From DAOUKH01 sp964291475 (GTDB taxonomy: Bacteria; Chloroflexota; Dehalococcoidia; SHYB01), in NCBI GenBank assembly GCA_964291475.2, contig OZ220078.1, positions 124,001-188,000 on the forward strand: 64,000 bases of DNA. Reading direction: 5' to 3'. Positions 16,975-28,065 of this stretch are shown one piece after another; the stretch's first letter is position 1, and each line of letters begins with the position of its first letter. The position numbers and the translations under genes were made by a program. The notes below the pieces were generated by a model. That model saw only the letters and a list, made by a program, of their open reading frames with translations, had not been told where the DNA came from and did not search any database.

Positions 16975-19536
16975 ATGATTCCGGTCAAGCTGCGCCTGCG
17001 GAACTTCATGTGCTACCGGGACGGCGTTCCCGAGCTGCATCTGGAGGGGCTGCACGTCGCCTGCCTGTGCGGGCCGAACGGGGCGGGGAAGTCGGCCCTC
17101 CTCGATTCGATGACGTGGGCGCTCTGGGGCAAGGCCCGCGCCAAGTCGGACGACGACCTCATCACCATCGGCCGCGACGAGATGGAGGTCGAGCTCGACT
17201 TCCTGTCCCAGGGTGCGGCGTACCGGGTCGTGCGGAAGCGGTCGCGGGGGGCGGGGCGCCGGCCGGGCAAGACGCTGCTCGAGTTCCAGGTCTTGTCGGG
17301 CAGCGAGTCCGCGCCGATCACCCAAGGGACGCTGCGCGAGACGCAGCAGCGCATCGTCGAGACGCTGCGCATGGACTACGACACCTTCATCAACAGCGCC
17401 TTCCTGGTGCAGGGCCGCGCCGACGAGTTCACCCTGAAGACGGCGGACAAGCGCAAAGAAGTGCTCGCGGAGATCCTCGACCTCGGCTACTACGACACGA
17501 TCGCCGACCGCGCCCGCGAGGAGGCCCGCCGGAAGCAAGGCGAGGCAGATGCCCTCCGCACGACGATCGGTGAGTACGAGGTCGAGCTTGCGACACGGGG
17601 CGAGCGCGAGGAACGCGCCGCCGCGGCAAAACAGGCCCTGGCCGAAACTGAGGAGGAGCGCGGCGCGGCCCAGGCGGCGCTGGACGGGCTAAAGAAGCGA
17701 GTCGTTGTCCTTGAAACGAAAGAGCGCGAACTGGGGCAACTGAAAGAACGCGCCGCGGGCTTGCAACGAGAGCGGGCCGATCTGGAGACGGCGGTCACGG
17801 CGGCGAAGGCCGAACGGGCCGGCTACGAGGCGCGGATCGGGGAGCGGGCCGAGATCGAGGCGGGCTTCAAACGGTTCGAGTCGGCGGCGCGAGAGAAGGA
17901 CCGGCTCGAAGAGCTGGAGCGCCGGTCGCTGCAACTGGCGCGTGACAAGGCGGAGCTTGAAGGGGCCATTGCGCGGGCACGCTCGAAGGCCGAGGCCGAC
18001 CTGGAGCGGGAACGCGAGGCCTTCGCCGAAATGGAACGGCGGGCGGACGGACTCGCCGGGTCGCGTGACGCCGTGGAGCAGGCCGAAGCGCGGCTCGCCG
18101 ACCTCGAACCGCTGCGGCGGCAGCGCGATGAGCTTCGCCGGCAGGTCGAAGAGTCGGCGCGGACGGCGGGCGAGCTCGACGCCCAGAACACGCAGCTTCG
18201 CGCCGAGATGGACGAGATCAAGCAGAAGATGGAGCAACTGCGCGCGGGCACCGGGGTCTGCCCGCTCTGCGAGACACCGCTCAGCGAGGACCGGTGCGAG
18301 GGCGTCCTTGCGGAATATGAGTCGAGGGGCAAGGCGAAGGGCGACGCGCATCGCGAGAACCAGGGGCAGCGGAAGGCGCTGGAGGAAACTGAGAAGGCGC
18401 AGCGCGCCGAGGCCGACGGCATCGACGCCCGGCTGCGCTCCGAGGAGCCCGCCCTGCAGAGCGAGATAGGCCTCCTCAAACGTGCGTTGGCCGACGCAGA
18501 GGAGGCGACCCGCTCTCTCTCTGAGCGCCGCGCACAGGTCGAGGCGGCGGAGAAACGGCTTGAGAGCGCGGCGGCTGAGGAGCGTGTGCGGCTCGATCAA
18601 GTCGCCGCGCAGCTAGCCGAGCTGGACTTCGCCCCGGCGGCGCTGGAAACGGCGCGAGCGGACTTCCAATCGGCGCAGCCGTTCGAAGGGAAGCTCCGGG
18701 AGCTGCGCGAAGCCGAGCGCCTGCTGCCCGGTGTCGTCGAGCGGCTGGGGCAGGCGGAGACGTCGCTGCAGGGCCGCACCGCCGAGACCGAGGCGCTGCG
18801 CAAGGAGCAAGAGACGCTTACTCCTGAGGTCGCTGCGCTGCCCGAGGCGCGGTCACGCGCCGCGGAGGCGGAGGCAGCCGCGGCGGAGATCGATACCCGC
18901 CGGGGGAGGCTGGAGCAGGAGGTGGGAGCGGCCGAGGCCGACCTCGCCCGCTTGGACGCCGTCGCCGAACAACGCGAGGTGCGAGGCAAGGCCCTGGCCG
19001 CGGCGTCGGATGAGCAGAGCATCTTCGACGAGTTGGCGGCGGCGTTCGGACGCCGGGGGGTGCAGGCGCTCATCATCGAAACGGCGATCCCCGAAATCGA
19101 GGACGAGGCGAACCGGCTGCTCGGCCGCATGACCGACAACCGCATGCACCTCACGCTGGAGACGCAGAGCGACTACCGGAGCCGCGAGGGGGCGCGGGAG
19201 ACGCTCGACATCCGCATCGCCGACGAGCTCGGCGTCCGCGGCTACGAGCTCTTCAGCGGCGGCGAGGCCTTCCGCATCAACCTGGCGCTGCGCATCGCGC
19301 TCTCCCGCGTCCTAGCCCGCCGGGCCGGCGCCCCGCTGCCCACGCTCTTCATCGACGAGGGCTTCGGCACCCAGGACCCCGGGGGCCGCGACCGCATCGT
19401 CGACGCGCTCAACGCCATCCGCGACGACTTCGAGCGCATCATCGTCATCACCCACATCGAGGAATTGAAGGAACAGTTCCCGGCGCGGATTCAGGTGGAG
19501 AAGGGCCCGGAGGGGGCGACGTTTTCGCTCGCCTGA
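16975..19536 (+). CDS. sbcC: SbcC/Rad50-family exonuclease ATPase subunit
   Basis: The 853-residue SMC-like ATPase has the Walker A motif GPNGAGKS at residues 33-40, a long coiled coil (about 180-720) broken in the middle by a zinc-hook motif CPLC at residues 429-432, then the signature ELFSGGEAFRINLALR and the Walker B segment LPTLFIDEGFG. With the nuclease SbcD/Mre11 it processes DNA ends and hairpins. sbcD is not adjacent in this window, which is unusual. ATG 16975 gives the usual N-terminus (MIPVKLRLRNFM). The downstream rsmG gene starts 26 bases after the stop. Confidence 0.93.
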   Translation: MIPVKLRLRNFMCYRDGVPELHLEGLHVACLCGPNGAGKSALLDSMTWALWGKARAKSDDDLITIGRDEMEVELDFLSQGAAYRVVRKRSRGAGRRPGKTLLEFQVLSGSESAPITQGTLRETQQRIVETLRMDYDTFINSAFLVQGRADEFTLKTADKRKEVLAEILDLGYYDTIADRAREEARRKQGEADALRTTIGEYEVELATRGEREERAAAAKQALAETEEERGAAQAALDGLKKRVVVLETKERELGQLKERAAGLQRERADLETAVTAAKAERAGYEARIGERAEIEAGFKRFESAAREKDRLEELERRSLQLARDKAELEGAIARARSKAEADLEREREAFAEMERRADGLAGSRDAVEQAEARLADLEPLRRQRDELRRQVEESARTAGELDAQNTQLRAEMDEIKQKMEQLRAGTGVCPLCETPLSEDRCEGVLAEYESRGKAKGDAHRENQGQRKALEETEKAQRAEADGIDARLRSEEPALQSEIGLLKRALADAEEATRSLSERRAQVEAAEKRLESAAAEERVRLDQVAAQLAELDFAPAALETARADFQSAQPFEGKLRELREAERLLPGVVERLGQAETSLQGRTAETEALRKEQETLTPEVAALPEARSRAAEAEAAAAEIDTRRGRLEQEVGAAEADLARLDAVAEQREVRGKALAAASDEQSIFDELAAAFGRRGVQALIIETAIPEIEDEANRLLGRMTDNRMHLTLETQSDYRSREGARETLDIRIADELGVRGYELFSGGEAFRINLALRIALSRVLARRAGAPLPTLFIDEGFGTQDPGGRDRIVDALNAIRDDFERIIVITHIEELKEQFPARIQVEKGPEGATFSLA

Positions 19537-19562
19537 CCGGAGCGGGGTAGTATCGAGGCGCG

Positions 19563-20300
19563 ATGGAAGCCTCCGCTAGCCCACCCCTCGACCATGCGCG
19601 GCTCCTGGCCGGCGCGCGCGAGCTCGGCGTCGAGCTTTCCGATGAGATGCTCGCCGACTTCGACCGCTACGCCGCGCTGTTGCGCTCGTGGAACGAGCGC
19701 ATGAACCTGGCCTCCAAGGCCAGCCTCGCCAAGATCGAGACGCGCCACATCCTCGACTCGCTGACGGCGGCGCTCGCGTTGGGCGGAGCGCCTTCGGGCA
19801 AGGTCATCGACGTGGGATCGGGCGCGGGGTTTCCCGGCCTGCCCCTGAAGATCGTCTATCCCGGAATGGGGCTCACGCTGGTCGAGGCGACGCAGAAGAA
19901 GGCGCGCTTCCTGGAGGCGGCGGTCGAGGGGCTGGGCCTCGACGGGATGGAGGTCGTCGCCGAGCGCGCTGAGCGGCTGGGGCAGGACCCGGCGTACCGG
20001 GAGGCATTCGACGTCGTGCTCGCCAGAGCGGTGGCTCCGCTTCCCGTGCTCGCCGAGCTGGCGCTGCCGCTCTGCCGCCGGGGCGGCGTGGTCGTCGCCT
20101 ACAAGAGCCCCGGCGTCGAGGGCGAGGTCGCCGAGGCGCGCCGGGCGGTCGAGGTGCTTGGCGGCGCGCCGCCGCGGATCGTCGAGGTACCGGCCAACGC
20201 TACGGGGGACCCCCGGGTGCTGGTCACAATCGAGAAGCGGGGGACGGCACCGCGGAAGTACCCGCGCCGTCCGGGCCTGCCAACCAAGCAGCCGCTGTAG
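19563..20300 (+). CDS. rsmG: 16S rRNA (guanine-527-N7) methyltransferase RsmG
   Basis: The 245-residue protein has the GidB fold: an N-terminal helical part with WNERMNLAS, HILDSL, then the AdoMet-binding motif VIDVGSGAGFPGLPLKI near residue 83, VEATQKKARFL, and DVVLARAVAPL near 155. It methylates G527 of 16S rRNA using AdoMet. Length and motifs are normal. It is the last gene before a repeat-filled convergent intergenic region. Confidence 0.95.
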   Translation: MEASASPPLDHARLLAGARELGVELSDEMLADFDRYAALLRSWNERMNLASKASLAKIETRHILDSLTAALALGGAPSGKVIDVGSGAGFPGLPLKIVYPGMGLTLVEATQKKARFLEAAVEGLGLDGMEVVAERAERLGQDPAYREAFDVVLARAVAPLPVLAELALPLCRRGGVVVAYKSPGVEGEVAEARRAVEVLGGAPPRIVEVPANATGDPRVLVTIEKRGTAPRKYPRRPGLPTKQPL

Positions 20301-20712
20301 GGGGTGGCGCCCTCTCAACCTCCTCCACCGGCGCCCTCTACACAACTCCGCCCGCGAGCTCAAGCATGGACGGGGTCGGGAGTTCCAGCGTCTTGTCCCT
20401 CGGAGACCTTTGCTCATCCGGGCCCGTTCCGCCTCCGCGAGGGGCATTGGCCCTGTCTCTCCCGCAATCCGCCCAGCGTTTCCGGGAACGCCGGTGCATG
20501 GCCCTCACGGGCCACGCCCGGCGTTCCTTCCGCTTGGTCCCGTTACACTGTTAGAGGCAGTGCGTCCGCCCCCTCTAAGGGCGGGCCGGCCGCCATTCAC
20601 CGCGGCCACGGGCCAGAGCAAAGAACATACGTTCGTTATCGTTAGATTAACAGGGATGCCGGGGGTCGTCAAGGGGGGCGTGTCACAGACGGCCGCCGTA
20701 GGGGTGGCGCTC
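20301..20712. other. Gene-free stretch before the tandem repeats
   Basis: No coding region or RNA gene can be supported here. Short overlapping frames lack ribosome-binding sites and protein-like composition. A lower-GC patch around 20630-20655 is the only local feature. It joins the 3' end of rsmG to the repeat field. Confidence 0.6.
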
Positions 20713-21213
20713 GCGCGCCTGGCGGCGCGCGCCCTCTCAATCTCCCCCAGAGGGGGAGAGGCCGGAGGGGAGGAGAGAAGACCCCGCCCGCACCCCTGGG
20801 CAACCACGAGGGTTGCCCCTACATGGATGATCCTCTGCCGGGCGGGGCCGGTTACGCAAGGGTGTCCGGGGAAGAAGAGGCAAGACCTCCCGGCCCCACC
20901 CCACCGGCGCGCCTGGCGGCGCGCGCCCTCTCAATCTCCCCCAGAGGGGGAGAGGCCGGAGGGGAGGAGAGAAGACCCCGCCCGCACCCCTGGGCAACCA
21001 CGAGGGTTGCCCCTACATGGATGATCCTCTGCCGGGCGGGGCCGGTTACGCAAGGGTGTCCGGGGAAGAAGAGGCAAGACCTCCCGGCCCCACCCCACCG
21101 GCGCGCCTGGCGGCGCGCGCCCTCTCTCAATCTCCCCCAGAGGGGGAGAGGCCGGAGGGGAGGAGAGAAGACCCCGCCCGCGCCCCTGGGCAACCACGAG
21201 GGTTGCCCCTACA
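20713..21213. repeat. 194-bp tandem repeat, about 2.5 copies
   Basis: Copies begin at 20713, 20907 and 21101, giving an exact 194-bp period. Copies 1 and 2 look identical over their length; copy 3 has a 2-base insertion and a few changes and ends after the hairpin near 21213. Each unit contains a repeat A element (GCGCGCC hairpin plus CTCCCCC-AGA-GGGGGAG) and a repeat B palindrome (GGGCAACC-N5-GGTTGCCC followed by CTACA at 20798, 20992 and 21188). No gene is supported inside; open frames on both strands are repeats of one another. Confidence 0.9.
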
Positions 21214-21266
21214 GGTGGCGGGCGTGGATGATGTGATTTCGATGGCGTGTGGCGGCGGATGAGGCC

Positions 21267-21292
21267 GGGGCGCGTCGCGACGCGCCCCTACA
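21267..21292. repeat. Dispersed palindrome B, CGCGTCG arm type
   Basis: GGGGCGCGTCG and CGACGCGCCCC form a perfect 22-base palindrome (21267-21288) followed by TACA. The same palindrome occurs at 57782 and 60046. Confidence 0.85.
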
Positions 21293-21383
21293 GGGGAGGA
21301 GAGGCGGCGTCGGAGTCCGGCCTCCCGGCCTTTGGGCGGGATGAGAGGGCGGGTCCTGTTAGACTTCTGCGTTCGAGTGCCCG

Positions 21384-21411
21384 CCCTCAGTCCCTCTCAG
21401 AGGGTGGGAGG
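21384..21411. repeat. Repeat A-like hairpin
   Basis: CCCTCAGTCCCTCTCAGAGG followed by GTGGGAGG forms an imperfect hairpin of the repeat A right half. CTTAA follows, as in other copies. Confidence 0.6.
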
Positions 21412-21426
21412 CTTAAGAGGGCCCCT

Positions 21427-21511
21427 CGTTCACCAACGCTCACCAAACGTTCACCACCCCACCCCTGTCCCACGCTCACCAACGCTCACGAACGATCACC
21501 AACGTTCACCA
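21427..21511. repeat. Iteron-like array of 10-bp units
   Basis: Seven direct copies of ACG(T/C/A)TCACCA occur. Three lie at 21427-21456 (the first lacks its initial A; one extra A separates units 2 and 3) and four are perfectly contiguous at 21472-21511, with a 15-base C-rich spacer between the groups. The units are asymmetric, so they are direct repeats, not palindromes. The function is unknown; binding of a protein in helical phase (about 10 bp) is conceivable. Confidence 0.8.
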
Positions 21512-21516
21512 ACCGA

Positions 21517-21547
21517 CCCTCTCTCAGTCTCTCCCAGGGGGAGAGGC
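21517..21547. repeat. Repeat A hairpin at the CoA-transferase 3' end
   Basis: CCCTCTCTCAGTCTCTCCC, then AGGGGGAGAGG. It forms a G+C-rich hairpin that begins 17 bases beyond the stop of the leftward CoA-transferase subunit B gene. It may end that transcript or protect its 3' end. Confidence 0.7.
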
Positions 21548-21563
21548 TTAATCTGAGGCCTTG

Positions 21564-22223
21564 CTAGAGGGTGACCTCTTTTAGGTCGGGGCCGACGGTG
21601 AGGGTCGGCTCGGTGAGGGCTTGGACGTCGGCCGGGGTGTAGCCGGGGGCGACTTCCTGGAGCACGAGCCCGCCGGGGGTCACGGCGATGACGGCGATGT
21701 CGGTGACGATGAGGTCGACGCAGCGGAAGCCGGTGATGGGGTAGCTGCATTCCCGGACGATCTTGGGGACGCCGTCGCGGGCGTGGTCGGTGACGGCGAT
21801 GATGCGCTTGGCGCCGGCGGCGAGGTCCATCGCGCCGCCCACGTTCCCGATGCCGCGCCCGGGCAGCATCCAGTTGGCGAGGTCGCCCCGCTCGGAGACC
21901 TGGAGCGCGCCGAGCACGGCGATGTCGATGCGCCCGCCCCGCATCATGGCGAAGGCTTCGATCGAGCCGAAGTAGCTCATCCCCGGCCGGCCGCTGACGA
22001 ACTGGCCGCCGGCGTTGATGAGGTCGATGGAGCCCTCCTCGTCATCCACGATGGGGCCGTAGCCCAGCACGCCGCTCTCGCTGTGCATGATGATGCTGCG
22101 GCCCTCGGGCACGAAGCCGGAGGCCAGGGTGGGGATGCCGATGCCCAGGTTCACGACATCGCCGTCCTGAAACTCGCGGGCGACCCGCATCGCCATCACT
22201 TCCCGGTCGAGCGGCTGCTTCAC
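21564..22223 (-). CDS. CoA-transferase subunit B (3-oxoacid type, family I)
   Basis: The 219-residue protein has the family I beta-subunit layout: GDVVNLGIGIPTLAS near residue 25, the catalytic-glutamate region HSESGVLGYGP near residue 48, and GGAMDLAAGAKRIIAV near 130. With subunit A it transfers CoA between short acids such as acetoacetate or similar 3-oxo acids and succinyl- or acetyl-CoA. The start is GTG 22223 with GGAAGGAAG just upstream; it begins 13 bases after the subunit A stop. The exact substrate is not readable. Confidence 0.9.
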   Translation of the reverse strand: MKQPLDREVMAMRVAREFQDGDVVNLGIGIPTLASGFVPEGRSIIMHSESGVLGYGPIVDDEEGSIDLINAGGQFVSGRPGMSYFGSIEAFAMMRGGRIDIAVLGALQVSERGDLANWMLPGRGIGNVGGAMDLAAGAKRIIAVTDHARDGVPKIVRECSYPITGFRCVDLIVTDIAVIAVTPGGLVLQEVAPGYTPADVQALTEPTLTVGPDLKEVTL

Positions 22224-22236
22224 GGCGGCTTCCTTC

Positions 22237-22947
22237 CTAGGCGTCGGCGCGCCGCGCGATGCGGTCGACGTAGACGCCCTGGGTGACGATGGATTCGGGG
22301 TCGAGTGCGCCAAGCTCGACGACCTCGTCGACCTCGGCGATGGTGACGTCGGCGGCGGTGGCCATGGCGGGGTTGAAGCTGCGTGAGGTGCCGCGGTAGG
22401 TCAAGTTGCCCCACGGGTCCGCGCAAAAGGCCCGAATGAGGGCGAAATCGGCCCTTAATGCGTGTTCAAGTACGCACCTTCTACCCCCAAACTCGCGCTC
22501 TTCCTTGCCCTCGGCGAGCAAGGTGCCCGCTCCCGTTGGCGTGTAGAAGGCGGGGATGCCGGCGCCCCCCGCCCGGATGCGCTCTACGAAGGTGCCTTGG
22601 GGCACGACCTCAAGCTCGACCTCGCCGGCTCGGATGCGCTGCTGGAAGGGGGTGTCGATGGAGGCGGAGCGCGGCACGGGGAAGGTGGCGATGACCTTGG
22701 AGACCTGGCCGTTCTCGAAGAGAACGCTCATGTTGAGCGCCTCCTCGCCCGCCTTCGCGCCGAAGCCGGGGAGCCCCGCGGTGTTGCTGATGATGGTCAG
22801 GTTCCGCGGGCCGAGGTCGCGCAGCGCGAGGATCAAATTGCTGGGCATGCCGCCGGGGCCGCCGAAGCCGCCGATCATGATCGCGGCCCCGTCCGAGACA
22901 CCATCGACGACTTCAGTAAACGACGCGGCGAGCTTGTCCGAACGCAC
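22237..22947 (-). CDS. CoA-transferase subunit A (3-oxoacid type, family I)
   Basis: The 236-residue protein carries the alpha-subunit signature IMIGGFGGPGGMPSNLI (about residues 22-38), GAGIPAFYTPTGAGTLLAEG and WGNLTYRGTSRSFNP. It pairs with subunit B encoded directly downstream. The start is GTG 22947. The 171 bases up to the divergent mutase gene must hold both promoters. Confidence 0.92.
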   Translation of the reverse strand: MRSDKLAASFTEVVDGVSDGAAIMIGGFGGPGGMPSNLILALRDLGPRNLTIISNTAGLPGFGAKAGEEALNMSVLFENGQVSKVIATFPVPRSASIDTPFQQRIRAGEVELEVVPQGTFVERIRAGGAGIPAFYTPTGAGTLLAEGKEEREFGGRRCVLEHALRADFALIRAFCADPWGNLTYRGTSRSFNPAMATAADVTIAEVDEVVELGALDPESIVTQGVYVDRIARRADA

Positions 22948-23118
22948 AGGTTCCGCCTCCCCCGAGCGAGTCGCGGCCTATGGTAACGCAAGCGCCGGAC
23001 GCATCGGAATCGGGCGCGGCGCGTGCTACACTGCGAGGCGGCTAGTCTTCTCTCCGCCCGTCCTCGGACTGCCGCCCGCGTCCAGGCGGGCAGGGAGCAG
23101 GCTCGACGGGGGTGTCCG

Positions 23119-24825
<1,707 letters not shown>

Positions 24826-24845
24826 TACGGCCTTCAAAGAAAGCA

Positions 24846-25844
24846 ATGACGACAGGAACTGAGACGGCAAGCCTCCAGCCCGGCATCAGCCTGGGAGAGG
24901 CGCTTGCCGCCGACCTCGACGGCGAGCCCGGCCTTCAGGCCGCCATGGGCGGCATCGCCGCCGCCTGCGTGGAGATCGCGTCGGACGTGGCGCGGGCCGC
25001 GCTCGACGGCGCGCTGGGCAAGACCGGCAAGGTCAACATCCAGGGCGAGGACGTCGAGAAGCTCGACGAGATCAGCATGCGCCGTTTCATCGAGCACCTT
25101 ACGGCGAGCGGGACGGTGGCGGTGCTGGGCAGCGAAGAGTTGGACGAGCCGCAGGTGCTCGGCGACTCCGACGCGCACCGGTACATCGCGGTCTGCGACC
25201 CTATGGACGGCTCGTCGAACATCGACGTCGCGGTGAGCACCGGGTCTATCTTCGGTGTCTACCGGCGCGACGCAGGCGAGCCGGCCGCGGGAGCGTCGGT
25301 GTTGCGGCGAGGCCGGGAGCAAGCGGCGGCGGTGTACGTGGTCTACGGGCCGAGCGCGGTGCTGGTCGCCGCGACGCCGGGGACGGTGCGCGGCTACACG
25401 CTCGACCCCGCCGACCAGACGTTCCGCCTGACGCATCCGGCGATCCGCATACCAAGCGCGTGGCTCTATTACAGCGTCAACGAGGGCAACTTCAACCGGT
25501 GGGAGGAGCCGATGCAGGAGGCGGTGGCGGAGCTGCGCCGGACGCGCTCGTCCAGGTACGTCGGATCGCTCGTAGCCGACTTCCACCGCAACCTGCTGAA
25601 GGGCGGGGTCTTCCTCTATCCGGGCGACGCGAAGAACCCGAAGGGCAAGCTGCGGCTAGTCTATGAGGCGGCGCCGCTGGGGTACGTCGCGGAGCAGGCC
25701 GGGGGCAAGGCGAGCAACGGCACGGAGCGGATCCTCGACCTGCAGCCGGAAGCGGTCCACGAGCGCACCCCGCTCATCGTCGGGAACGCCGACGCGGTCG
25801 AGCGGATCGAAGAGATATTGCAAGCACATGAGACCAGTGGATAA
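24846..25844 (+). CDS. fbp: Fructose-1,6-bisphosphatase class I
   Basis: The 332-residue protein contains the metal/substrate motif VCDPMDGSSNIDV (about residues 116-128), SGTVAVLGSEELDEP upstream and the C-terminal segment KLRLVYEAAPLGYVAEQAGG. These are class I FBPase hallmarks. It removes the 1-phosphate from fructose 1,6-bisphosphate in gluconeogenesis. It starts 20 bases after the mutase stop and lies 12 bases before the aldolase gene, so the last two are clearly one transcription unit. Confidence 0.95.
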   Translation: MTTGTETASLQPGISLGEALAADLDGEPGLQAAMGGIAAACVEIASDVARAALDGALGKTGKVNIQGEDVEKLDEISMRRFIEHLTASGTVAVLGSEELDEPQVLGDSDAHRYIAVCDPMDGSSNIDVAVSTGSIFGVYRRDAGEPAAGASVLRRGREQAAAVYVVYGPSAVLVAATPGTVRGYTLDPADQTFRLTHPAIRIPSAWLYYSVNEGNFNRWEEPMQEAVAELRRTRSSRYVGSLVADFHRNLLKGGVFLYPGDAKNPKGKLRLVYEAAPLGYVAEQAGGKASNGTERILDLQPEAVHERTPLIVGNADAVERIEEILQAHETSG

Positions 25845-25856
25845 CGGAGCGAGACC

Positions 25857-26867
25857 ATGACGGTAGAGACGAGGGAGCAGACGCTGGAGGATATCGCGCG
25901 GGCGCTGGTGGCGCCGGGGCGCGGCATCCTGGCCGCCGACGAGAGCACGGGCACCATCGCACGGCGCCTCGCCTCCATCGGGGTGGAGTCGACGGAGGAC
26001 AACCGCAGGGCGTGGCGGCAACTCCTCTTTACCACGCGCGGCGCCGGCGACTACATCAGCGGCGTCATTCTGTACGACGAGACGCTCCGGCAGAGCGCGG
26101 GCGACGGGCGGGCGTTCGTCGACGTGCTTAAAAGCCAGGACATCATTCCCGGCATCAAGGTCGACCTGGGGGCGAAGGCGCTGGCGGGCGCGCCCGGCGA
26201 GCAGGTCACGGAGGGCCTCGACGGGCTCCGGGACCGGCTGAACGAGTATGCCGAGATCGGCGCGAAGTTCACCAAGTGGCGGGGCGTCATCGCCATCGGC
26301 GACCACATCCCGTCCGACTACTGCATCGGCGTCAACGCGCATGCACTGGGGCGTTTCGCCGCGCTGTCGCAGGAGGCCGGCCTCGTCCCCATCGTCGAGC
26401 CCGAAGTGCTGATGGACGGCGACCACGACATCGAGCTGTGCCGGTGGGCGACGGAACGCACGCTCCGCGCCGTCTTCGCGGAGCTGGCGGCGCAACGGGT
26501 GTCGCTGGAGGGGATGCTGCTGAAGCCGAACATGGTGCTTTCGGGCAAGGACGCCGCCAACCGGGCGGGCCCCGCCGAGGTCGCGGCGGCGACGATCGGC
26601 AGCTTCAAGCGCACCGTGCCCGCCGCCGTTCCCGGGATCGTTTTCCTCTCCGGCGGACAGTCGGACGCCGAGGCGACGGAGAATCTCAACGCGATGAACA
26701 TGGGCGAGCGCGATTTCCCGTGGGAGCTCAGCTTTTCCTACGGCCGCGGGCTCCAGGCCACGCCGCTGGCGACGTGGGACGGCAGGGCGGAGAACGTCCC
26801 CGCGGCGCAGCAGTCCTTCCTCGAACGCGCCCGCGAGACGAGCGCCGCCCGCGAGGGGACGCTCTAA
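25857..26867 (+). CDS. Fructose-bisphosphate aldolase class I
   Basis: The 336-residue protein has the class I signature GRGILAADESTGTIARRL (about residues 21-38) and GMLLKPNMVLSGKDA, whose first Lys is the expected Schiff-base residue, followed by FLSGGQSDAEATENLNAMN. It cleaves or forms fructose 1,6-bisphosphate from triose phosphates. Next to fbp it makes a gluconeogenic pair. The gene ends in a convergent junction with queG; a short GC-rich inverted repeat, GCGCGCGGCGCGC, lies between them. Confidence 0.95.
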   Translation: MTVETREQTLEDIARALVAPGRGILAADESTGTIARRLASIGVESTEDNRRAWRQLLFTTRGAGDYISGVILYDETLRQSAGDGRAFVDVLKSQDIIPGIKVDLGAKALAGAPGEQVTEGLDGLRDRLNEYAEIGAKFTKWRGVIAIGDHIPSDYCIGVNAHALGRFAALSQEAGLVPIVEPEVLMDGDHDIELCRWATERTLRAVFAELAAQRVSLEGMLLKPNMVLSGKDAANRAGPAEVAAATIGSFKRTVPAAVPGIVFLSGGQSDAEATENLNAMNMGERDFPWELSFSYGRGLQATPLATWDGRAENVPAAQQSFLERARETSAAREGTL

Positions 26868-26907
26868 CGCGTTCCGGGGCAGCGCGCGGCGCGCAAGGCG
26901 GCGAGCC

Positions 26908-28065
26908 TTAGCTGATCTGGGCCAGGGCGGCTTCGATTTCCTCGCGGGCGGCGGGGTCGGTCTCGGCGCGGAGGGCGGCGTGAAGGGCCGCCTCCGCTTC
27001 ATTCCCGCCGATGCGGCCTAAGGCCCAGGCGGCGTGGCCGCGGACGAGGGCGCTCGGCCCGGTGAGGGCGCGCCGAAGCGCGGGGACGGCGCCTACGTCG
27101 CCGACGTTCCCAAGTGCGACGCAGGCGTTGCGCTGCATCCCCTCGTGCTTGGCGCGCATGAGCGGGGTGCCTCGGAAGCGGCGGGCGAACTCGTCTTCCG
27201 ATAGGGCAAGCATCTCGATGAGATCGGGATAGGCGCGGTCGACGTCGGAGGCGGCGAACTCCGGGTCGCCGGGCGTCTCGGCGTTGCGGTCGTTGACGGG
27301 GCAGACGTCCTGGCAGATGTCGCAGCCGAAGATCCAGTCCCCGAAGTGGGGGCGCAGCTCCCGCGGAATCGTGCCGCGGTTCTCGATGGTGTGGAAGGAG
27401 ATGCAGCGGGTGTTGTCGATTACGTAGGGTGCGGGGATGGCGTCGGTGGGGCAGGCGGGGATGCAGGCGATGCAGCTTCCGCAATTCTTCTTCAGCGGCT
27501 CGTCGGGTTCCAAGTCGAGATCGGTGAGGATCTCGGCGAGGAAGAGCCAGGAGCCGGCTTCGCTGGTCAGGATGTTGGTGTTCTTGCCGAACCAGCCGAT
27601 GCCGGCGCGATGGGCGGCGGCGCGGTCGGGCATGGGGCCGTAGTCGACGTAGAAGCGGGCCTCCCCGCCGCCGAGCGCTTCCAGGGACGCGACGAGCGTC
27701 TTGGCGCGGCGCTCCATCACGCGGTGGTAGTCGCGGCCCCAGGCATAACGGGAGACGCGGCCCCGGAGCGCGCCGCCGGCGGGCGGCGCGGGGTCGGGGG
27801 TGCGGTAGGAGAGGCCCAAGGCCAGGACGGAGCGGACGCCGGGGAGCAAGGTGTCGGGACGGGAACCGCGCCGGACGCGCGGCTCGTGGAACCAGGAGAG
27901 GCCGTCCATCAGGCCGGTTCGGATACGGTCGAGGGCGGCGCGCTCGGCGTCGGCGAAGTGGTCAGGGGCGGCGACGCCGACGAAGTCGAAGCCGGCGTCC
28001 CGGGCGGCGCGCTTGACCTGGGCGGTCAGGGCGCGCCGGGCGTCAGCCGACGATGTCCTCGCCAC
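26908..28065 (-). CDS. queG: Epoxyqueuosine reductase QueG
   Basis: The 385-residue protein has the cobalamin-binding reductase domain at the N-terminus (RYAWGRDYHRVMERRAK; IGWFGKNTNIL), then two 4Fe-4S motifs (CGSCIACIPACP, CDICQDVCP) and a C-terminal HEAT-like region (VPALRRALTGPSALVRGHAA). It performs the last step of queuosine synthesis on tRNA. The start is taken as GTG 28065, which overlaps the upstream SDR gene by 23 bases; longer in-frame extensions would lie wholly inside that gene. It is the last gene of a leftward run of five. Confidence 0.92.
   Translation of the reverse strand: MARTSSADARRALTAQVKRAARDAGFDFVGVAAPDHFADAERAALDRIRTGLMDGLSWFHEPRVRRGSRPDTLLPGVRSVLALGLSYRTPDPAPPAGGALRGRVSRYAWGRDYHRVMERRAKTLVASLEALGGGEARFYVDYGPMPDRAAAHRAGIGWFGKNTNILTSEAGSWLFLAEILTDLDLEPDEPLKKNCGSCIACIPACPTDAIPAPYVIDNTRCISFHTIENRGTIPRELRPHFGDWIFGCDICQDVCPVNDRNAETPGDPEFAASDVDRAYPDLIEMLALSEDEFARRFRGTPLMRAKHEGMQRNACVALGNVGDVGAVPALRRALTGPSALVRGHAAWALGRIGGNEAEAALHAALRAETDPAAREEIEAALAQIS

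Noticed and set aside
20713..21213. Possible CRISPR array
   Set aside because: The period is 194 bp with no short repeat/unique spacer pattern, and no cas genes are present.
20158..21262. Several open frames of 60-290 codons in the repeat field
   Set aside because: They are translations of the 194-bp repeat and hairpins on both strands, repeat each other and lack start signals.
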